Source: Neobacillus mesonae
Lineage (GTDB): Bacteria; Bacillota; Bacilli; Paenibacillales; Paenibacillaceae
Length of the DNA: 64,000 nucleotides
Assembly (NCBI GenBank): GCA_023715865.1
Contig: JAMBOW010000007.1
Coordinates: 1-64,000, forward strand
Direction: 5' to 3'
Shown piece by piece: positions 34,662-43,514 of the stretch. The translations under genes were made by a program, and so were the position numbers. Positions within the stretch are counted from its first letter, which is position 1, and every line of letters begins with the position of its first letter. The notes beneath the pieces are model-generated. The model was not told the origin of the DNA. It saw only the letters and a list, made by a program, of their open reading frames with translations, and ran no database searches.

Positions 34662-35609
34662 TCATCCCCTTACGTCTGCCAGTATCTTCTCCGCACCTTT
34701 TTCAATTAAACGATTAGCTACTTCTTCTCCAAGACGTTCAGGATCGGTTCCGATAAGAGTCTCTTTAAGAATTGTTGACCCATCCGGTGTTCCAACCATT
34801 CCTGTGAGCTGAATCAGCTGCTCTTGTCCTTCTTCTTGATCTTTAGCCCAAGTCGCGTAAGCACCGATAGGCACTTGGCATCCTCCGTTCAGCACGTTCA
34901 AAAATCTCCGTTCCGCTGTAACCGGAAGCGCCGTCTCCTGATCATTGTACAAGCTAAGCAGATGAAGCAGCTCCTTATCGTCCTTGCGGCACTCAATACC
35001 AAGCGCGCCTTGTCCAACCGCCGGCAAACAAGTGTCAGGGGACAAGTAGGAAGTAATCCGATCTTCCCATCCCATTCGAGCAAGACCCGCTGCAGCAAGA
35101 ATAATAGCGTCAAAGCCTTCTGTTTCAAGCTTGCGAAGCCTGGAGTCAATATTGCCGCGAATCCATTCAATCTTAAAATCAGGACGGTAAGCTTTAAGCT
35201 GACTGGCTCTCCGCAGACTGCTTGTCCCTACCTTTGCTCCCTGAGGAAGCTCGTCAAGCGAAACACCGTTTTTGGAGATCAGCGCGTCTCTTGGATCTTT
35301 CCTGCGCGGTACAGCCCCGGTAGTCAGTGGCTCAGGAAGTACAGAGGGCATATCTTTCATGCTATGTACAGCCATATCAATCTCACCGTTCATCATTGCT
35401 TGTTCAATTTCTTTTACAAACAGCCCTTTACCACCGACCTTGGACAAAGTGACGTCCAGGATCTGATCCCCCTTGGTTACGATCTTCTTGATTTCAAAAT
35501 CAAAATCCAAACCATGGTTCTTGCACAACATCTTCAAATCTTCAATGACATGCCCTGTCTGCGTTAAAGCAAGCGCACTCTGTCTGCTTCCAACTACAAT
35601 TGTTCGCAT
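34662..35609 (-). CDS. hemC: Porphobilinogen deaminase (hydroxymethylbilane synthase)
   Basis: Polymerises four porphobilinogens. The 315 residues include the N-terminal TIVVGSRQSALALTQ. The cofactor cysteine is in LNGGCQVPIGAYA (about 243-255). Active-site features KGGKGLFVKEIEQ-like and HSMKDMPSVLP are present. It lies 4 nt before cobA-hemD and 7 nt after the sirohaem gene. Confidence 0.97.
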   Translation of the reverse strand: MRTIVVGSRQSALALTQTGHVIEDLKMLCKNHGLDFDFEIKKIVTKGDQILDVTLSKVGGKGLFVKEIEQAMMNGEIDMAVHSMKDMPSVLPEPLTTGAVPRRKDPRDALISKNGVSLDELPQGAKVGTSSLRRASQLKAYRPDFKIEWIRGNIDSRLRKLETEGFDAIILAAAGLARMGWEDRITSYLSPDTCLPAVGQGALGIECRKDDKELLHLLSLYNDQETALPVTAERRFLNVLNGGCQVPIGAYATWAKDQEEGQEQLIQLTGMVGTPDGSTILKETLIGTDPERLGEEVANRLIEKGAEKILADVRG

Positions 35610-35616
35610 CGCCTAA

Positions 35617-36267
35617 CTACCCCTCCTGATTGTTATTTATCCAGTTATTTATTTTCTCATCGGTCCAACATTCATATTTTCCGTCTCTTATCTCTGTTAA
35701 TATATCGATCTCCAGCACTTTTTTTAGGAGCTGCCTTCTTTGAACTGGATCTTCTATCGAATATTTAACGATTTGGCGCATTCGATGTAAAAAATCAAAA
35801 TACATGCTGTATTCTTCGCCGTAATCCTCTTCCAGCTGCTTTGTGATGCGAGAGACTGCTCCTGGACTTGCACCCGAAGCCGAAACCGCAATAGCAAGCC
35901 TCCCCCGCCGTACTACGCTTGGTGTTATAAAATGGCCTGTACGCGGTGCATCTGCGCTATTTGTCAGAGCTCCGGCATTTTTGGCTTCTTGAATGACCCT
36001 ATCGTTGACTTTTGCATCGTTAGTCGCCGCATATACAAGAAAGGCCCCTTTCAGGTCTCCCTGACGGTAGGGCCTTTGAAGCCAGGAGGCTTCTCCCTGC
36101 TTAACAATTTGAAGAAGTCCGTCGGTTAAGTTCGGACTGATCAGCGTAATGATTGCCCCCGACTTACGAATTCCCTGAACCTTGCGCTCGGCAACATGAC
36201 CACCGCCAATGACAATGACAGAACGACCTGAGCAATCAAGCCATATCGGAACGTATACACCCTCCAC
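35617..36267 (-). CDS. Precorrin-2 dehydrogenase / sirohydrochlorin ferrochelatase-type protein
   Basis: Oxidises precorrin-2 to sirohydrochlorin, a sirohaem step; some family members also chelate iron. The 216 residues have an N-terminal Rossmann motif (VIVIGGGHVAERKVQGI) and the CysG-B-like SPNLTDGLL region. SGASPGAVSRITKQLEED follows, which contributes the active site. I start at GTG 36267, where AGGAGAG is about 10 nt ahead. The frame upstream overlaps hemX. It is the counterpart of B. subtilis YlnF or SirC-type proteins; which activities it has is uncertain. Confidence 0.87.
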   Translation of the reverse strand: MEGVYVPIWLDCSGRSVIVIGGGHVAERKVQGIRKSGAIITLISPNLTDGLLQIVKQGEASWLQRPYRQGDLKGAFLVYAATNDAKVNDRVIQEAKNAGALTNSADAPRTGHFITPSVVRRGRLAIAVSASGASPGAVSRITKQLEEDYGEEYSMYFDFLHRMRQIVKYSIEDPVQRRQLLKKVLEIDILTEIRDGKYECWTDEKINNWINNNQEG

Positions 36268-36274
36268 TTGTCTT

Positions 36275-37102
36275 TCACTCTCCTGTCCAGCGGTGGAATG
36301 CAGACCAAGCATTACTGATAAAACTAAGGATAACAAAAATATAAGCAATTAAAGTCCATCTCGCCATAACATGCGGCGCATTGTCTACATACCGTTTCGA
36401 TATAAAATACCCTAAATAAATACATAACGCGATTACAGTCGAAAGCACTTTGGGATCTAACAATAACATCCAGCGCTTCTCTGCCATGATGGAAAGTGCG
36501 GCTAGCATAACGGATACGCCCATCATCGGAGTACCGATCAAGCTGGATTTATTCATATAAAAGTAAAGCATTTCAAGGCTCGGCATCCGCCGCATGGTAT
36601 CGCCCCAGCGCTTCGATTTTAATCTGAAGTGCAGGAAGAGATAGATGGCGGCAAAGACAGCTGCAACTGTCAGTGCAGCAAAACCAAAATTGGCAAGGAC
36701 AATATGCATGACAAGCAGTCCATGCACCGTCTGCCAGTTTAGCAGCGGGTTAATTTCTGGAGCAAGCCAGAAGTCACTAAGTACCAAAGCACTGAATCCA
36801 ACAATATTCAGCAGAAATACAACATATTCTGATTTGTTAAACCTGGTCATAATAAGAGACATGATGACGATACTAAAGGTAAACCAAAACACAAAATCAT
36901 ACATGGAATAAATCGGAAGATGCCCTTGATCAGCTGTTCTAAGGATTAAGTAGATCAGCTGCATCAAGGACACGACAACAAGAAGCCCTGTGCCCATCCG
37001 CTTCGCACTCGCATTGCGGCGAATGCAATCCGAGAAATAAAACAGAAGGCTCAGGGCATAAGTATAAATCAGAATGGTGTGAATCGTATCGACTATGGAC
37101 AC
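36275..37102 (-). CDS. hemX: HemX, CcsA-like membrane protein
   Basis: The 275 residues form about eight membrane helices and resemble the cytochrome c assembly CcsA family. It contains the conserved QTVHGLLVMHIVLANFGFAA stretch. In B. subtilis HemX negatively affects the amount of HemA. It lies between hemA (14 nt gap) and the sirohaem gene. Confidence 0.9.
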   Translation of the reverse strand: MSIVDTIHTILIYTYALSLLFYFSDCIRRNASAKRMGTGLLVVVSLMQLIYLILRTADQGHLPIYSMYDFVFWFTFSIVIMSLIMTRFNKSEYVVFLLNIVGFSALVLSDFWLAPEINPLLNWQTVHGLLVMHIVLANFGFAALTVAAVFAAIYLFLHFRLKSKRWGDTMRRMPSLEMLYFYMNKSSLIGTPMMGVSVMLAALSIMAEKRWMLLLDPKVLSTVIALCIYLGYFISKRYVDNAPHVMARWTLIAYIFVILSFISNAWSAFHRWTGE

Positions 37103-37116
37103 ACTCTACACCTGCC

Positions 37117-38502
37117 TTATAGACTCACCGGAACATAAGATACACGTGATGCTCCTTGCTCTACCTCAAGTTTGGGTGGAGTGACCGGTTTTAAGTTCAC
37201 TTTAGCAGGAACAGAAGATTGGTTTATATCTTCTAGCTCTTCCTCGAGTCCAAATATCGTTGTAAACATGGATAATGCATCATCTGCATTTTTATCTACG
37301 GCCATTTCTTTAATACGATCAATCGGCTCATGCGTCATCTGATTCAGCATACTCTTTGTTAACCGCCGAATTACCTTACGCTGACGCTCGTCAAGCTCAG
37401 GCAGTTTATTAAACAAACTTTCCAAGGTATCTTCATGCACACTGTTCGCTTTTTCTTGCAAAGCGCGTATAACAGGACGAACACCTAAAGTCTTAAGCCA
37501 TTGATTAAATTCAATAATTTCTTCCTCAATAAATGAATCAATCTTGGCTGCTTCCACACGGCGCATTTCAAGATTGGTCTCAACGACCCCTTCCAGATCG
37601 TCAATATCATATAGAAAGACATTGGCTAAGTCAGAAATCTGTGGATCAATATCACGCGGAACCGCAATATCAATCATGAAGAGTGGACGAGCCTTTCTCC
37701 GCTTCATGCTGTCCTTTATCATTTGTGCAGAGATAACAAAATCCTTGGATCCTGTAGAGCTGATCAGAATGTCAATCTCATGCAAACGAGTAACAGCCTG
37801 CTCCATTGTGCATGGAGTTCCGTTAAACTTCGCAGCCAGCTCTTCGGCCCGTGCGAATGTTCGATTGGCCACGATAACCTCTTCGGCCCCGTTAGCATAC
37901 AAGTGCTGAACAGTAAGCTCACTCATCTTCCCAGCACCCAAAATCATTACTTTCTTATTCTTAAAAGAGCCAAATATTCGCTTACCCAGCTCTACTGCAG
38001 CATAACTGACAGAAACAGCAGCTTCTCCGATCGAAGTCTCGCTATGTGCTCTCTTACCTACTGAGATGGCATGTCTAAACAGCGTATTAAACCACGTTCC
38101 TGTGGTCTTCTCCGCTTGTGCCGTCAAAAAGGCATGCTTTACTTGGCCTAAAATTTGTGTTTCTCCGATAACCATGGAATCTAGTCCGCTTGTTACCCGG
38201 AATAAGTGACGTATCGCCTGTTCATCTTCATATATATAGAGATGCTGAGTAAACTCCTCACGTGAAATACCAAACCACTGCTCCATGAAACTGCGTATAA
38301 AATAACCGCACATATGGAGACGATCAACTACCACATACATTTCCGTACGGTTGCATGTAGCAACGATGACGCCTTCCAATACACTATTAGTCTTTCTGAG
38401 CTCTCGAAGCGCTGATGGCAGGTCTTTTTCGTCAAATGTGAATCGTTCCCTAACTTCTACAGGCGCTGTGCGATAGTTTAACCCAACTGCGACGATGTGC
38501 AT
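37117..38502 (-). CDS. hemA: Glutamyl-tRNA reductase
   Basis: First committed enzyme of C5 haem synthesis. The 461 residues begin MHIVAVGLNYRTAPVEVRER. The catalytic cysteine is in VIVATCNRTEMYVVV (about 45-59). The NADPH motif is VMILGAGKMSELTVQHL, and the C-terminal dimerisation helices end at about 400. The ATG at 38502 has GGCAGGTG ahead. Extra residues after 415 form a short Pro-rich tail. It is the promoter-proximal gene of the haem operon. Confidence 0.97.
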   Translation of the reverse strand: MHIVAVGLNYRTAPVEVRERFTFDEKDLPSALRELRKTNSVLEGVIVATCNRTEMYVVVDRLHMCGYFIRSFMEQWFGISREEFTQHLYIYEDEQAIRHLFRVTSGLDSMVIGETQILGQVKHAFLTAQAEKTTGTWFNTLFRHAISVGKRAHSETSIGEAAVSVSYAAVELGKRIFGSFKNKKVMILGAGKMSELTVQHLYANGAEEVIVANRTFARAEELAAKFNGTPCTMEQAVTRLHEIDILISSTGSKDFVISAQMIKDSMKRRKARPLFMIDIAVPRDIDPQISDLANVFLYDIDDLEGVVETNLEMRRVEAAKIDSFIEEEIIEFNQWLKTLGVRPVIRALQEKANSVHEDTLESLFNKLPELDERQRKVIRRLTKSMLNQMTHEPIDRIKEMAVDKNADDALSMFTTIFGLEEELEDINQSSVPAKVNLKPVTPPKLEVEQGASRVSYVPVSL

Positions 38503-38584
38503 TGCAAGTTCACCTGCCTCTAAAAAATTCGTAAATGATCTATAGCATAAATTTGCTGGCAACAGCAAGTCATAAGCAGTATTT

Positions 38585-38613
38585 AGTATAACATATGTAC
38601 AGTTTCGGCCTAA
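38585..38613 (-). promoter_or_regulatory. Candidate hemA promoter (extended -10)
   Basis: On the minus strand, TGTTATACT gives an extended -10 (TATACT, 38590-38585). The weak TTAGGC lies 17 nt upstream (38613-38608). The start of transcription would be about 75 nt before the ATG. Confidence 0.45.
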
Positions 38614-38751
38614 GACTTTTTATGACATGTTTATGAAATCCTCATCTTTTTTGCACGCTCGCTCATTTAATTTTACCGCTACTTCATTTATTTATACCTT
38701 AGACTATATTTTGAATCTTTGTCTATGTATTACCATAACAACTATACTGAA

Positions 38752-38786
38752 AATATAAAACAACCATGGAAATCCATGGTTGTTTA
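38752..38786 (-). terminator. Rho-independent terminator after speD
   Basis: On the minus strand, AAACAACCATGG pairs with CCATGGTTGTTT around a short loop and then TTTATATTTT. It separates speD from the hemA promoter. Confidence 0.92.
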
Positions 38787-38817
38787 TCTATCATTTATCG
38801 TATTATAAAACTGTGCA

Positions 38818-39216
38818 TTATACAAGTTCGATCTGTTTCATATCCGGTGTTTCTACTTCCATTTCGCCTACACCACGAACCAATTTCTTAGCATAAGTCT
38901 TCGTAGGCTTCAATACGGACACCAGGTAGTCAATCGCTAACTGAGGGTCCACTGTTTCTCCACAAGTGTAACAGTCAATCGCGGCAAAACCTCTCTCAGG
39001 GTACGTATGGATCGAGAGATGGCTCTCTGACAACAATACAAGGACTGTAGCGCCTTGAGGCTCAAACTGTCTAGATTGTACGGACAACACAGTCGCTCCA
39101 CATGCTTCAGCTGCTTCTACCAACTGCGCTTGCAAATACTCCTCATTGTTCAACAAGTCAAAGTCTACTCCCCAAGTATCAACAGCAACGTGTCTTCCGA
39201 AAGTTGAATATTCCAT
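38818..39216 (-). CDS. speD: S-adenosylmethionine decarboxylase proenzyme
   Basis: Makes the aminopropyl donor for spermidine. The 132-residue class 1B proenzyme is expected to self-cleave at E64-S65 in LLSESHLSIHTYPE, converting S65 to the pyruvoyl group. H70 and C85 (DCYTCGE) are the processing and catalytic residues. It is flanked by a long leader upstream and a terminator downstream, so it forms a single-gene unit inserted between hemA and the ysxC side. Confidence 0.97.
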   Translation of the reverse strand: MEYSTFGRHVAVDTWGVDFDLLNNEEYLQAQLVEAAEACGATVLSVQSRQFEPQGATVLVLLSESHLSIHTYPERGFAAIDCYTCGETVDPQLAIDYLVSVLKPTKTYAKKLVRGVGEMEVETPDMKQIELV

Positions 39217-39360
39217 CTTCCGGTTCCCCCTTCCTAGGAATAAAATATTTGTAAAAATTTCATCCGCTAGGACCTACGTCATTCACTTCCCGAGGGAAAA
39301 ATCTCTCGCAACATTCAATGTCCTGAGTGAATCCTGGTTCCTATATTCTTTTCAACGAGA
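39217..39360 (-). promoter_or_regulatory. Long speD leader with candidate pseudoknot
   Basis: The leader is about 140 nt long. On the minus strand ATTCACT (39332-39326) is complementary to AGTGAAT (39287-39281). AGGAC (39324-39320), inside that loop, is complementary to GTCCT (39273-39269) beyond it. Crossing pairs of this kind make an H-type pseudoknot possible. I do not recognise it as a known riboswitch. It could be chance complementarity. Confidence 0.4.
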
Positions 39361-39363
39361 TTA

Positions 39364-39392
39364 AAAATAACATCTATCCAAATCAATTGCAA
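39364..39392 (-). promoter_or_regulatory. speD promoter
   Basis: On the minus strand, TTGCAA (39392-39387) and TATTTT (39369-39364) are 17 nt apart, with TGT before the -10 element. Confidence 0.68.
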
Positions 39393-39486
39393 CAGTTTTT
39401 TTACGGCGTGATAAAATATATTCTTCGGGCTTCATAATGGGAACGAACCGCATAAATACGGGCGTCACTCGACCTAAAAAACAGCT

Positions 39487-39513
39487 AAAAAAAACCCTCT
39501 CCTATGGAGAGGG
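39487..39513 (-). terminator. Rho-independent terminator after the 195-residue gene
   Basis: On the minus strand, CCCTCTCC pairs with GGAGAGGG and runs into eight Ts, about 50 nt after the stop at 39563. Confidence 0.93.
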
Positions 39514-39562
39514 CTATGCTTAATCATTATTTTAGTTTTGGATCCAAGCTGTTATCCTTTGT

Positions 39563-40150
39563 TTAAGCTTCTAATGTAAACAAAACAAAAGATTCCAGGC
39601 GCAGCTGTTCATCAATACGGTCTATTTCTGCTTTGCACAATGATTTATTCCTTGCATCAAGCAGCTGGTTAACGCTGTTCTTCACCTGCAGTATTTTCTG
39701 TTCTATGTCCCGGGAATGATACAACTGCTCAAATTCATGTGCTGTATTCTTATGTTGGTATACGACACGAGCACTGCCGTCTCTAACCTCAATAATTTTG
39801 CGAACCGATCCGTTGGAATACACATACATCATTGTGAATCCCGCATACACCCGATTTACAATTCCTTCACCTTTAAAAGCAAGGAACAGTTTGCGCACCA
39901 TATTCGTCAGCTGTAGATTCACCAAGCGGCAAGACAACTCACAGACATAAAATCCATCTTTTCGACCGAAGGGAAAATGAACTTCCTCTCCAGCACCGTC
40001 CTCTAGTACAATATCCTGTCCACCGTTACCGAGCACTTTGACCCGTTGAAGAACATGACCATCTTCTGCCATACGCAAGAACTGCTGCATTTGAGGTTCC
40101 GACAATTTCAAAGTGGCTTTAACATATTCTGTGGCTAACCGCTGAGCCAT
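39563..40150 (-). CDS. Unrecognised 195-residue protein
   Basis: I do not recognise this family. The 195-residue protein has no signal peptide or membrane segment and no cysteine motif. It has a mixed alpha/beta look: KATLKLSEPQMQQFLRMAE at the start, a beta-rich middle (RVKVLGNGGQDIVLEDG; YAGFTMMYVYSNGS), and a helical C-terminus predicted to be coiled coil (about 145-190). The AGGAG site, a TATAAT-like -10 upstream and a terminator downstream make it a convincing single-gene unit. It occupies the ysxC-hemA gap where B. subtilis has ysxD, but does not look like that membrane protein. Confidence 0.8.
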   Translation of the reverse strand: MAQRLATEYVKATLKLSEPQMQQFLRMAEDGHVLQRVKVLGNGGQDIVLEDGAGEEVHFPFGRKDGFYVCELSCRLVNLQLTNMVRKLFLAFKGEGIVNRVYAGFTMMYVYSNGSVRKIIEVRDGSARVVYQHKNTAHEFEQLYHSRDIEQKILQVKNSVNQLLDARNKSLCKAEIDRIDEQLRLESFVLFTLEA

Positions 40151-40405
40151 AAAAATCTCCTCAATTCTTTCCTGACTGCATGAAGCCAGGCCGGCTTACA
40201 CCGGAATTTTTGTATCAACTTCATTATACAATACCTCTTGAGGAGTTTGCTCTTCCGCTAATCGATGAATTTCCGCTTTAAATCATTAAAAACCGTTAAG
40301 AGTCTTGAAATCATAAGCCTGATAGGGAGGATGCTCACTTTCCTGCGCTAAAGTTCTTGTTAACTCCGCTATTCTGCATTTTTAACTTAGAATCATAAGA
40401 AGAGT

Positions 40406-41020
40406 TTACTCCTCTTCAGAAGCCTGCTCCTCTGTAAATCCAGCATGCCGGGAAATCACTGCCCATAGTTCCTCTTTTCCCAATCCTTCCTCAGATGAGA
40501 AGGAGACAAAACTGTCTTCTGGGTGAAGACCGATGGCATCCTTAATTATTTTTGCATGCTTTGCCCGGCGCGTCTTCGGTATCTTATCCATCTTGGTTGT
40601 TACCACACATACGGGAAGCCCATGATGCTTGAGCCATTCATACATCATGATGTCATCCTTCGTAGGAGGGTGACGCATATCAATCATTTGCATAACGAGC
40701 TTCAATTCATCGCGCTCAAGCAAATATTTCTCCATCATTTGTCCAAACAGCGCGCGCTGAGTCTTAGACACCTTAGCATACCCATAGCCTGGAAAATCGA
40801 CAAAATAAAGTTGATCATTAATGCGGTAATAGTTCAGCTGTTGGGTTTTACCTGGAGTTGAGCTCGTTCTGGCCAAATTTTTGCGATTAATCATCCGGTT
40901 GATCAGCGAAGACTTCCCCACATTGGAACGCCCTGCCAGAGCAATCTCCGGCAAGGCGTCTTGAGGGTATTGACTAGGGCTGACCGCACTGATGATAAAT
41001 TCGGATTTTGTTACTTTCAT
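40406..41020 (-). CDS. ysxC: Ribosome biogenesis GTPase YsxC/EngB
   Basis: Essential GTPase for large-subunit assembly. The 204 residues have G1 LAGRSNVGKSSLINRM (about 30-45), G3 VDFPGYGYAKVS, and G4 TKMDKI. The start at ATG 41020 (MKVTKSEF) matches the family start. A TTG three codons earlier (41029) is closer to the GAGAGG site, so the start is uncertain by 9 nt. It follows lonA, as in B. subtilis. Confidence 0.96.
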   Translation of the reverse strand: MKVTKSEFIISAVSPSQYPQDALPEIALAGRSNVGKSSLINRMINRKNLARTSSTPGKTQQLNYYRINDQLYFVDFPGYGYAKVSKTQRALFGQMMEKYLLERDELKLVMQMIDMRHPPTKDDIMMYEWLKHHGLPVCVVTTKMDKIPKTRRAKHAKIIKDAIGLHPEDSFVSFSSEEGLGKEELWAVISRHAGFTEEQASEEE

Positions 41021-41089
41021 GTGGGTCAATTATCCTCTCTTGTTGATGCGTTAACTGCTATGCTTTGCAGTCAATGCATCATTCCTTAT

Positions 41090-43426
41090 CTAATGCACAC
41101 CTGCCTGCTCTACAAGTGCGTGTTCTAATACTTGATCCATGTGTGCAACAGGTACGAATTCAACATCTTCTCGTACACTGTCTGGTATATCTCTTAAATC
41201 ACGTTCATTATCTTTCGGGAGCAAAATTTTCTTGTACCCGGCACGATGCGCTGCCAGCGACTTCTCCTTAAGTCCCCCAATCGGAAGAACCCGGCCTCGA
41301 AGCGTAATTTCACCTGTCATCGCTACATCTTTGGATACATGGCGATTTGTTAGAGCAGAGATTAGTGCTGTTGCCATTGTAATTCCTGCCGAAGGCCCAT
41401 CCTTAGGAATCGCACCTTCGGGAATGTGAATATGAATGTCATTCTTCTCATGGAAGTCAGGAGCGATTCCGAGTGCTTCTGCTTTGGAACGAGTATAACT
41501 GAATGCCGCTTGTGCAGATTCCTTCATCACATCGCCCAGTTTACCTGTCAAGGTGAGCTTCCCGGTTCCCGGAACGACTGTAACTTCAATTACGAGTGTC
41601 TCACCGCCGACCTCTGTCCAGGCAAGGCCTGTAACCGTACCTATCTGATCCTCCAGCTCGGCAACACCATATCGGAACTTCTGCGGCCCTAAATACTCTT
41701 TAACTTCATCCGGAGAAATGACGATCTTGTCCGGATGACCGGATACAATCTTCTTCGCTGCTTTGCGGCACAAAGAGGCCATCTGCTGCTCCAGATTCCG
41801 TACCCCGGATTCTCTCGTATATTCCCTGATTACCTTGAGCAGCGCATCTTCCTGCACCTCAAGCTGTTCCTCAGTCAACCCGTGCTCCTTGATCTGTTTA
41901 GGGAGCAAATAACGGCTTACAATTTGCAGCTTCTCCAGCTCCGTATATCCTGGAATGTTGAGCACTTCCATCCGGTCTAAGAGCGGACGCGGTATGCTGT
42001 GAATCGTATTGGCTGTTGTCACGAACATCACGTTCGACAGATCAAATGGAAGCTCTACGAAATGGTCACTGAACGTATTGTTTTGCTCAGGATCAAGGAC
42101 CTCCAAGAGCGCAGATGAAGGGTCTCCTCGGAAATCCGATGCCATCTTATCTATTTCATCAAGCAAAAACACGGGGTTCAGTGAGCCTGCAGTCTTCACG
42201 CCCTGGATGATCCGGCCAGGCATTGCTCCGACATAAGTTCTCCGGTGTCCGCGAATTTCAGCCTCATCTCTAACTCCACCCAAAGAAATTCGCACGAATT
42301 CCCTGCCCAGCGATTTCGCTATAGAGCGGGCTAGAGATGTCTTACCTACCCCTGGCGGGCCTACAAGGCAAAGGATCGGTCCCTTCAGCTTCTTGACCAG
42401 CTTCTGAACAGCCAGATACTCAAGCACCCGTTCCTTCGGTTTTTCGAGACCGTAATGATCCGCATCCAGTACTTCTTCTGCAGCATGAATATCGAGATCA
42501 TCATCTGTCTTATGACTCCACGGCAGAGCAAGAAGCCAATCCACATAGTTGCGAATGACGCCTCCCTCAGCGGAGCTGGCAGGCATTTTTTCGAGACGAT
42601 CGATCTCCTTGTCAACCTTCTCACGCACTTTATCAGGAAGCGAGAGCTCGGCAGCTTGAGAGCGCAGTTCTTCAACTTCCCCTGCGCGCCCTTCCTTCTC
42701 ACCAAGCTCTTTCTGAATTGCCTTCATTTGTTCACGAAGGTAATATTCCTTCTGGGTCTTCTCCATTTGCTTCTTGACCCGCTGGTTAATCTTGCGCTCC
42801 AGCTCGAGAACTTCACGCTCATTATTCAGAATATCGAGCAGCTTCTCAAGCCGTTGTTTCACATCCGCTGTTTCAAGAATCTCCTGTTTGTCCTTGATCT
42901 TGAGTGACAAATGGCTTGTGATGACATCAGCAAGACGCCCCGGCTCTTCAATGTCTGATACAGCCGCAAGTGTCTCTGGTGTCACTTTCTTAGAGAGATT
43001 TATATAATTTTCAAACTGGCTAAGAACAGTCCGCATCAGCGCATCTGTCTCTGGATGGTCGGCTTCTTCCTCAGGAAGCTCCACAGCCAGTACTTCATAA
43101 AACTCATCGTTATCTGTATACTCTGTAATCTCTGCGCGTTCAAGCCCTTCCACGAGTACACGAATCGTTCCATTAGGAAGCTTTAGCATTTGTCTTACTT
43201 TTGCCACTGTTCCAATTCGGTAAATATCTTCTTGGGCAGGATCTTCAATATTGACATCAGATTGAGAACACAGGAGAATTAAATGTTCTTCTACCATCGC
43301 TTTTTCCAAAGCCTTCACGGATTTCTCCCTGCCTACGTCGAGATGGAGCACCATGCTCGGGTAGACGAGAAGTCCTCTTAAAGGCAGTAAAGGAAAACGA
43401 CGACCTTTGATTTTACTCGGCCCCAT
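41090..43426 (-). CDS. lonA: ATP-dependent protease Lon (LonA)
   Basis: Soluble AAA+ serine protease degrading damaged and regulatory proteins. Of 778 residues, about 10-205 is the N-terminal substrate domain (RRFPLLPLRGLLVYPSM). The Walker A is GPPGVGKTSLARS, with Walker B VFLLDEIDKM. The catalytic serine is in PKDGPSAGITMATAL, with the lysine about 43 residues later. The ATG at 43426 has TTGGAGGTG ahead; the in-frame ATG at 43468 lacks one. Confidence 0.98.
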   Translation of the reverse strand: MGPSKIKGRRFPLLPLRGLLVYPSMVLHLDVGREKSVKALEKAMVEEHLILLCSQSDVNIEDPAQEDIYRIGTVAKVRQMLKLPNGTIRVLVEGLERAEITEYTDNDEFYEVLAVELPEEEADHPETDALMRTVLSQFENYINLSKKVTPETLAAVSDIEEPGRLADVITSHLSLKIKDKQEILETADVKQRLEKLLDILNNEREVLELERKINQRVKKQMEKTQKEYYLREQMKAIQKELGEKEGRAGEVEELRSQAAELSLPDKVREKVDKEIDRLEKMPASSAEGGVIRNYVDWLLALPWSHKTDDDLDIHAAEEVLDADHYGLEKPKERVLEYLAVQKLVKKLKGPILCLVGPPGVGKTSLARSIAKSLGREFVRISLGGVRDEAEIRGHRRTYVGAMPGRIIQGVKTAGSLNPVFLLDEIDKMASDFRGDPSSALLEVLDPEQNNTFSDHFVELPFDLSNVMFVTTANTIHSIPRPLLDRMEVLNIPGYTELEKLQIVSRYLLPKQIKEHGLTEEQLEVQEDALLKVIREYTRESGVRNLEQQMASLCRKAAKKIVSGHPDKIVISPDEVKEYLGPQKFRYGVAELEDQIGTVTGLAWTEVGGETLVIEVTVVPGTGKLTLTGKLGDVMKESAQAAFSYTRSKAEALGIAPDFHEKNDIHIHIPEGAIPKDGPSAGITMATALISALTNRHVSKDVAMTGEITLRGRVLPIGGLKEKSLAAHRAGYKKILLPKDNERDLRDIPDSVREDVEFVPVAHMDQVLEHALVEQAGVH

Positions 43427-43514
43427 CGCTTTCACACCTCCAATGGCTCTCAGGTTGTTATCATTCATTATTCTATCAAATGTTCACATAAAAAACCAAT
43501 GAAGGAGCACGACT

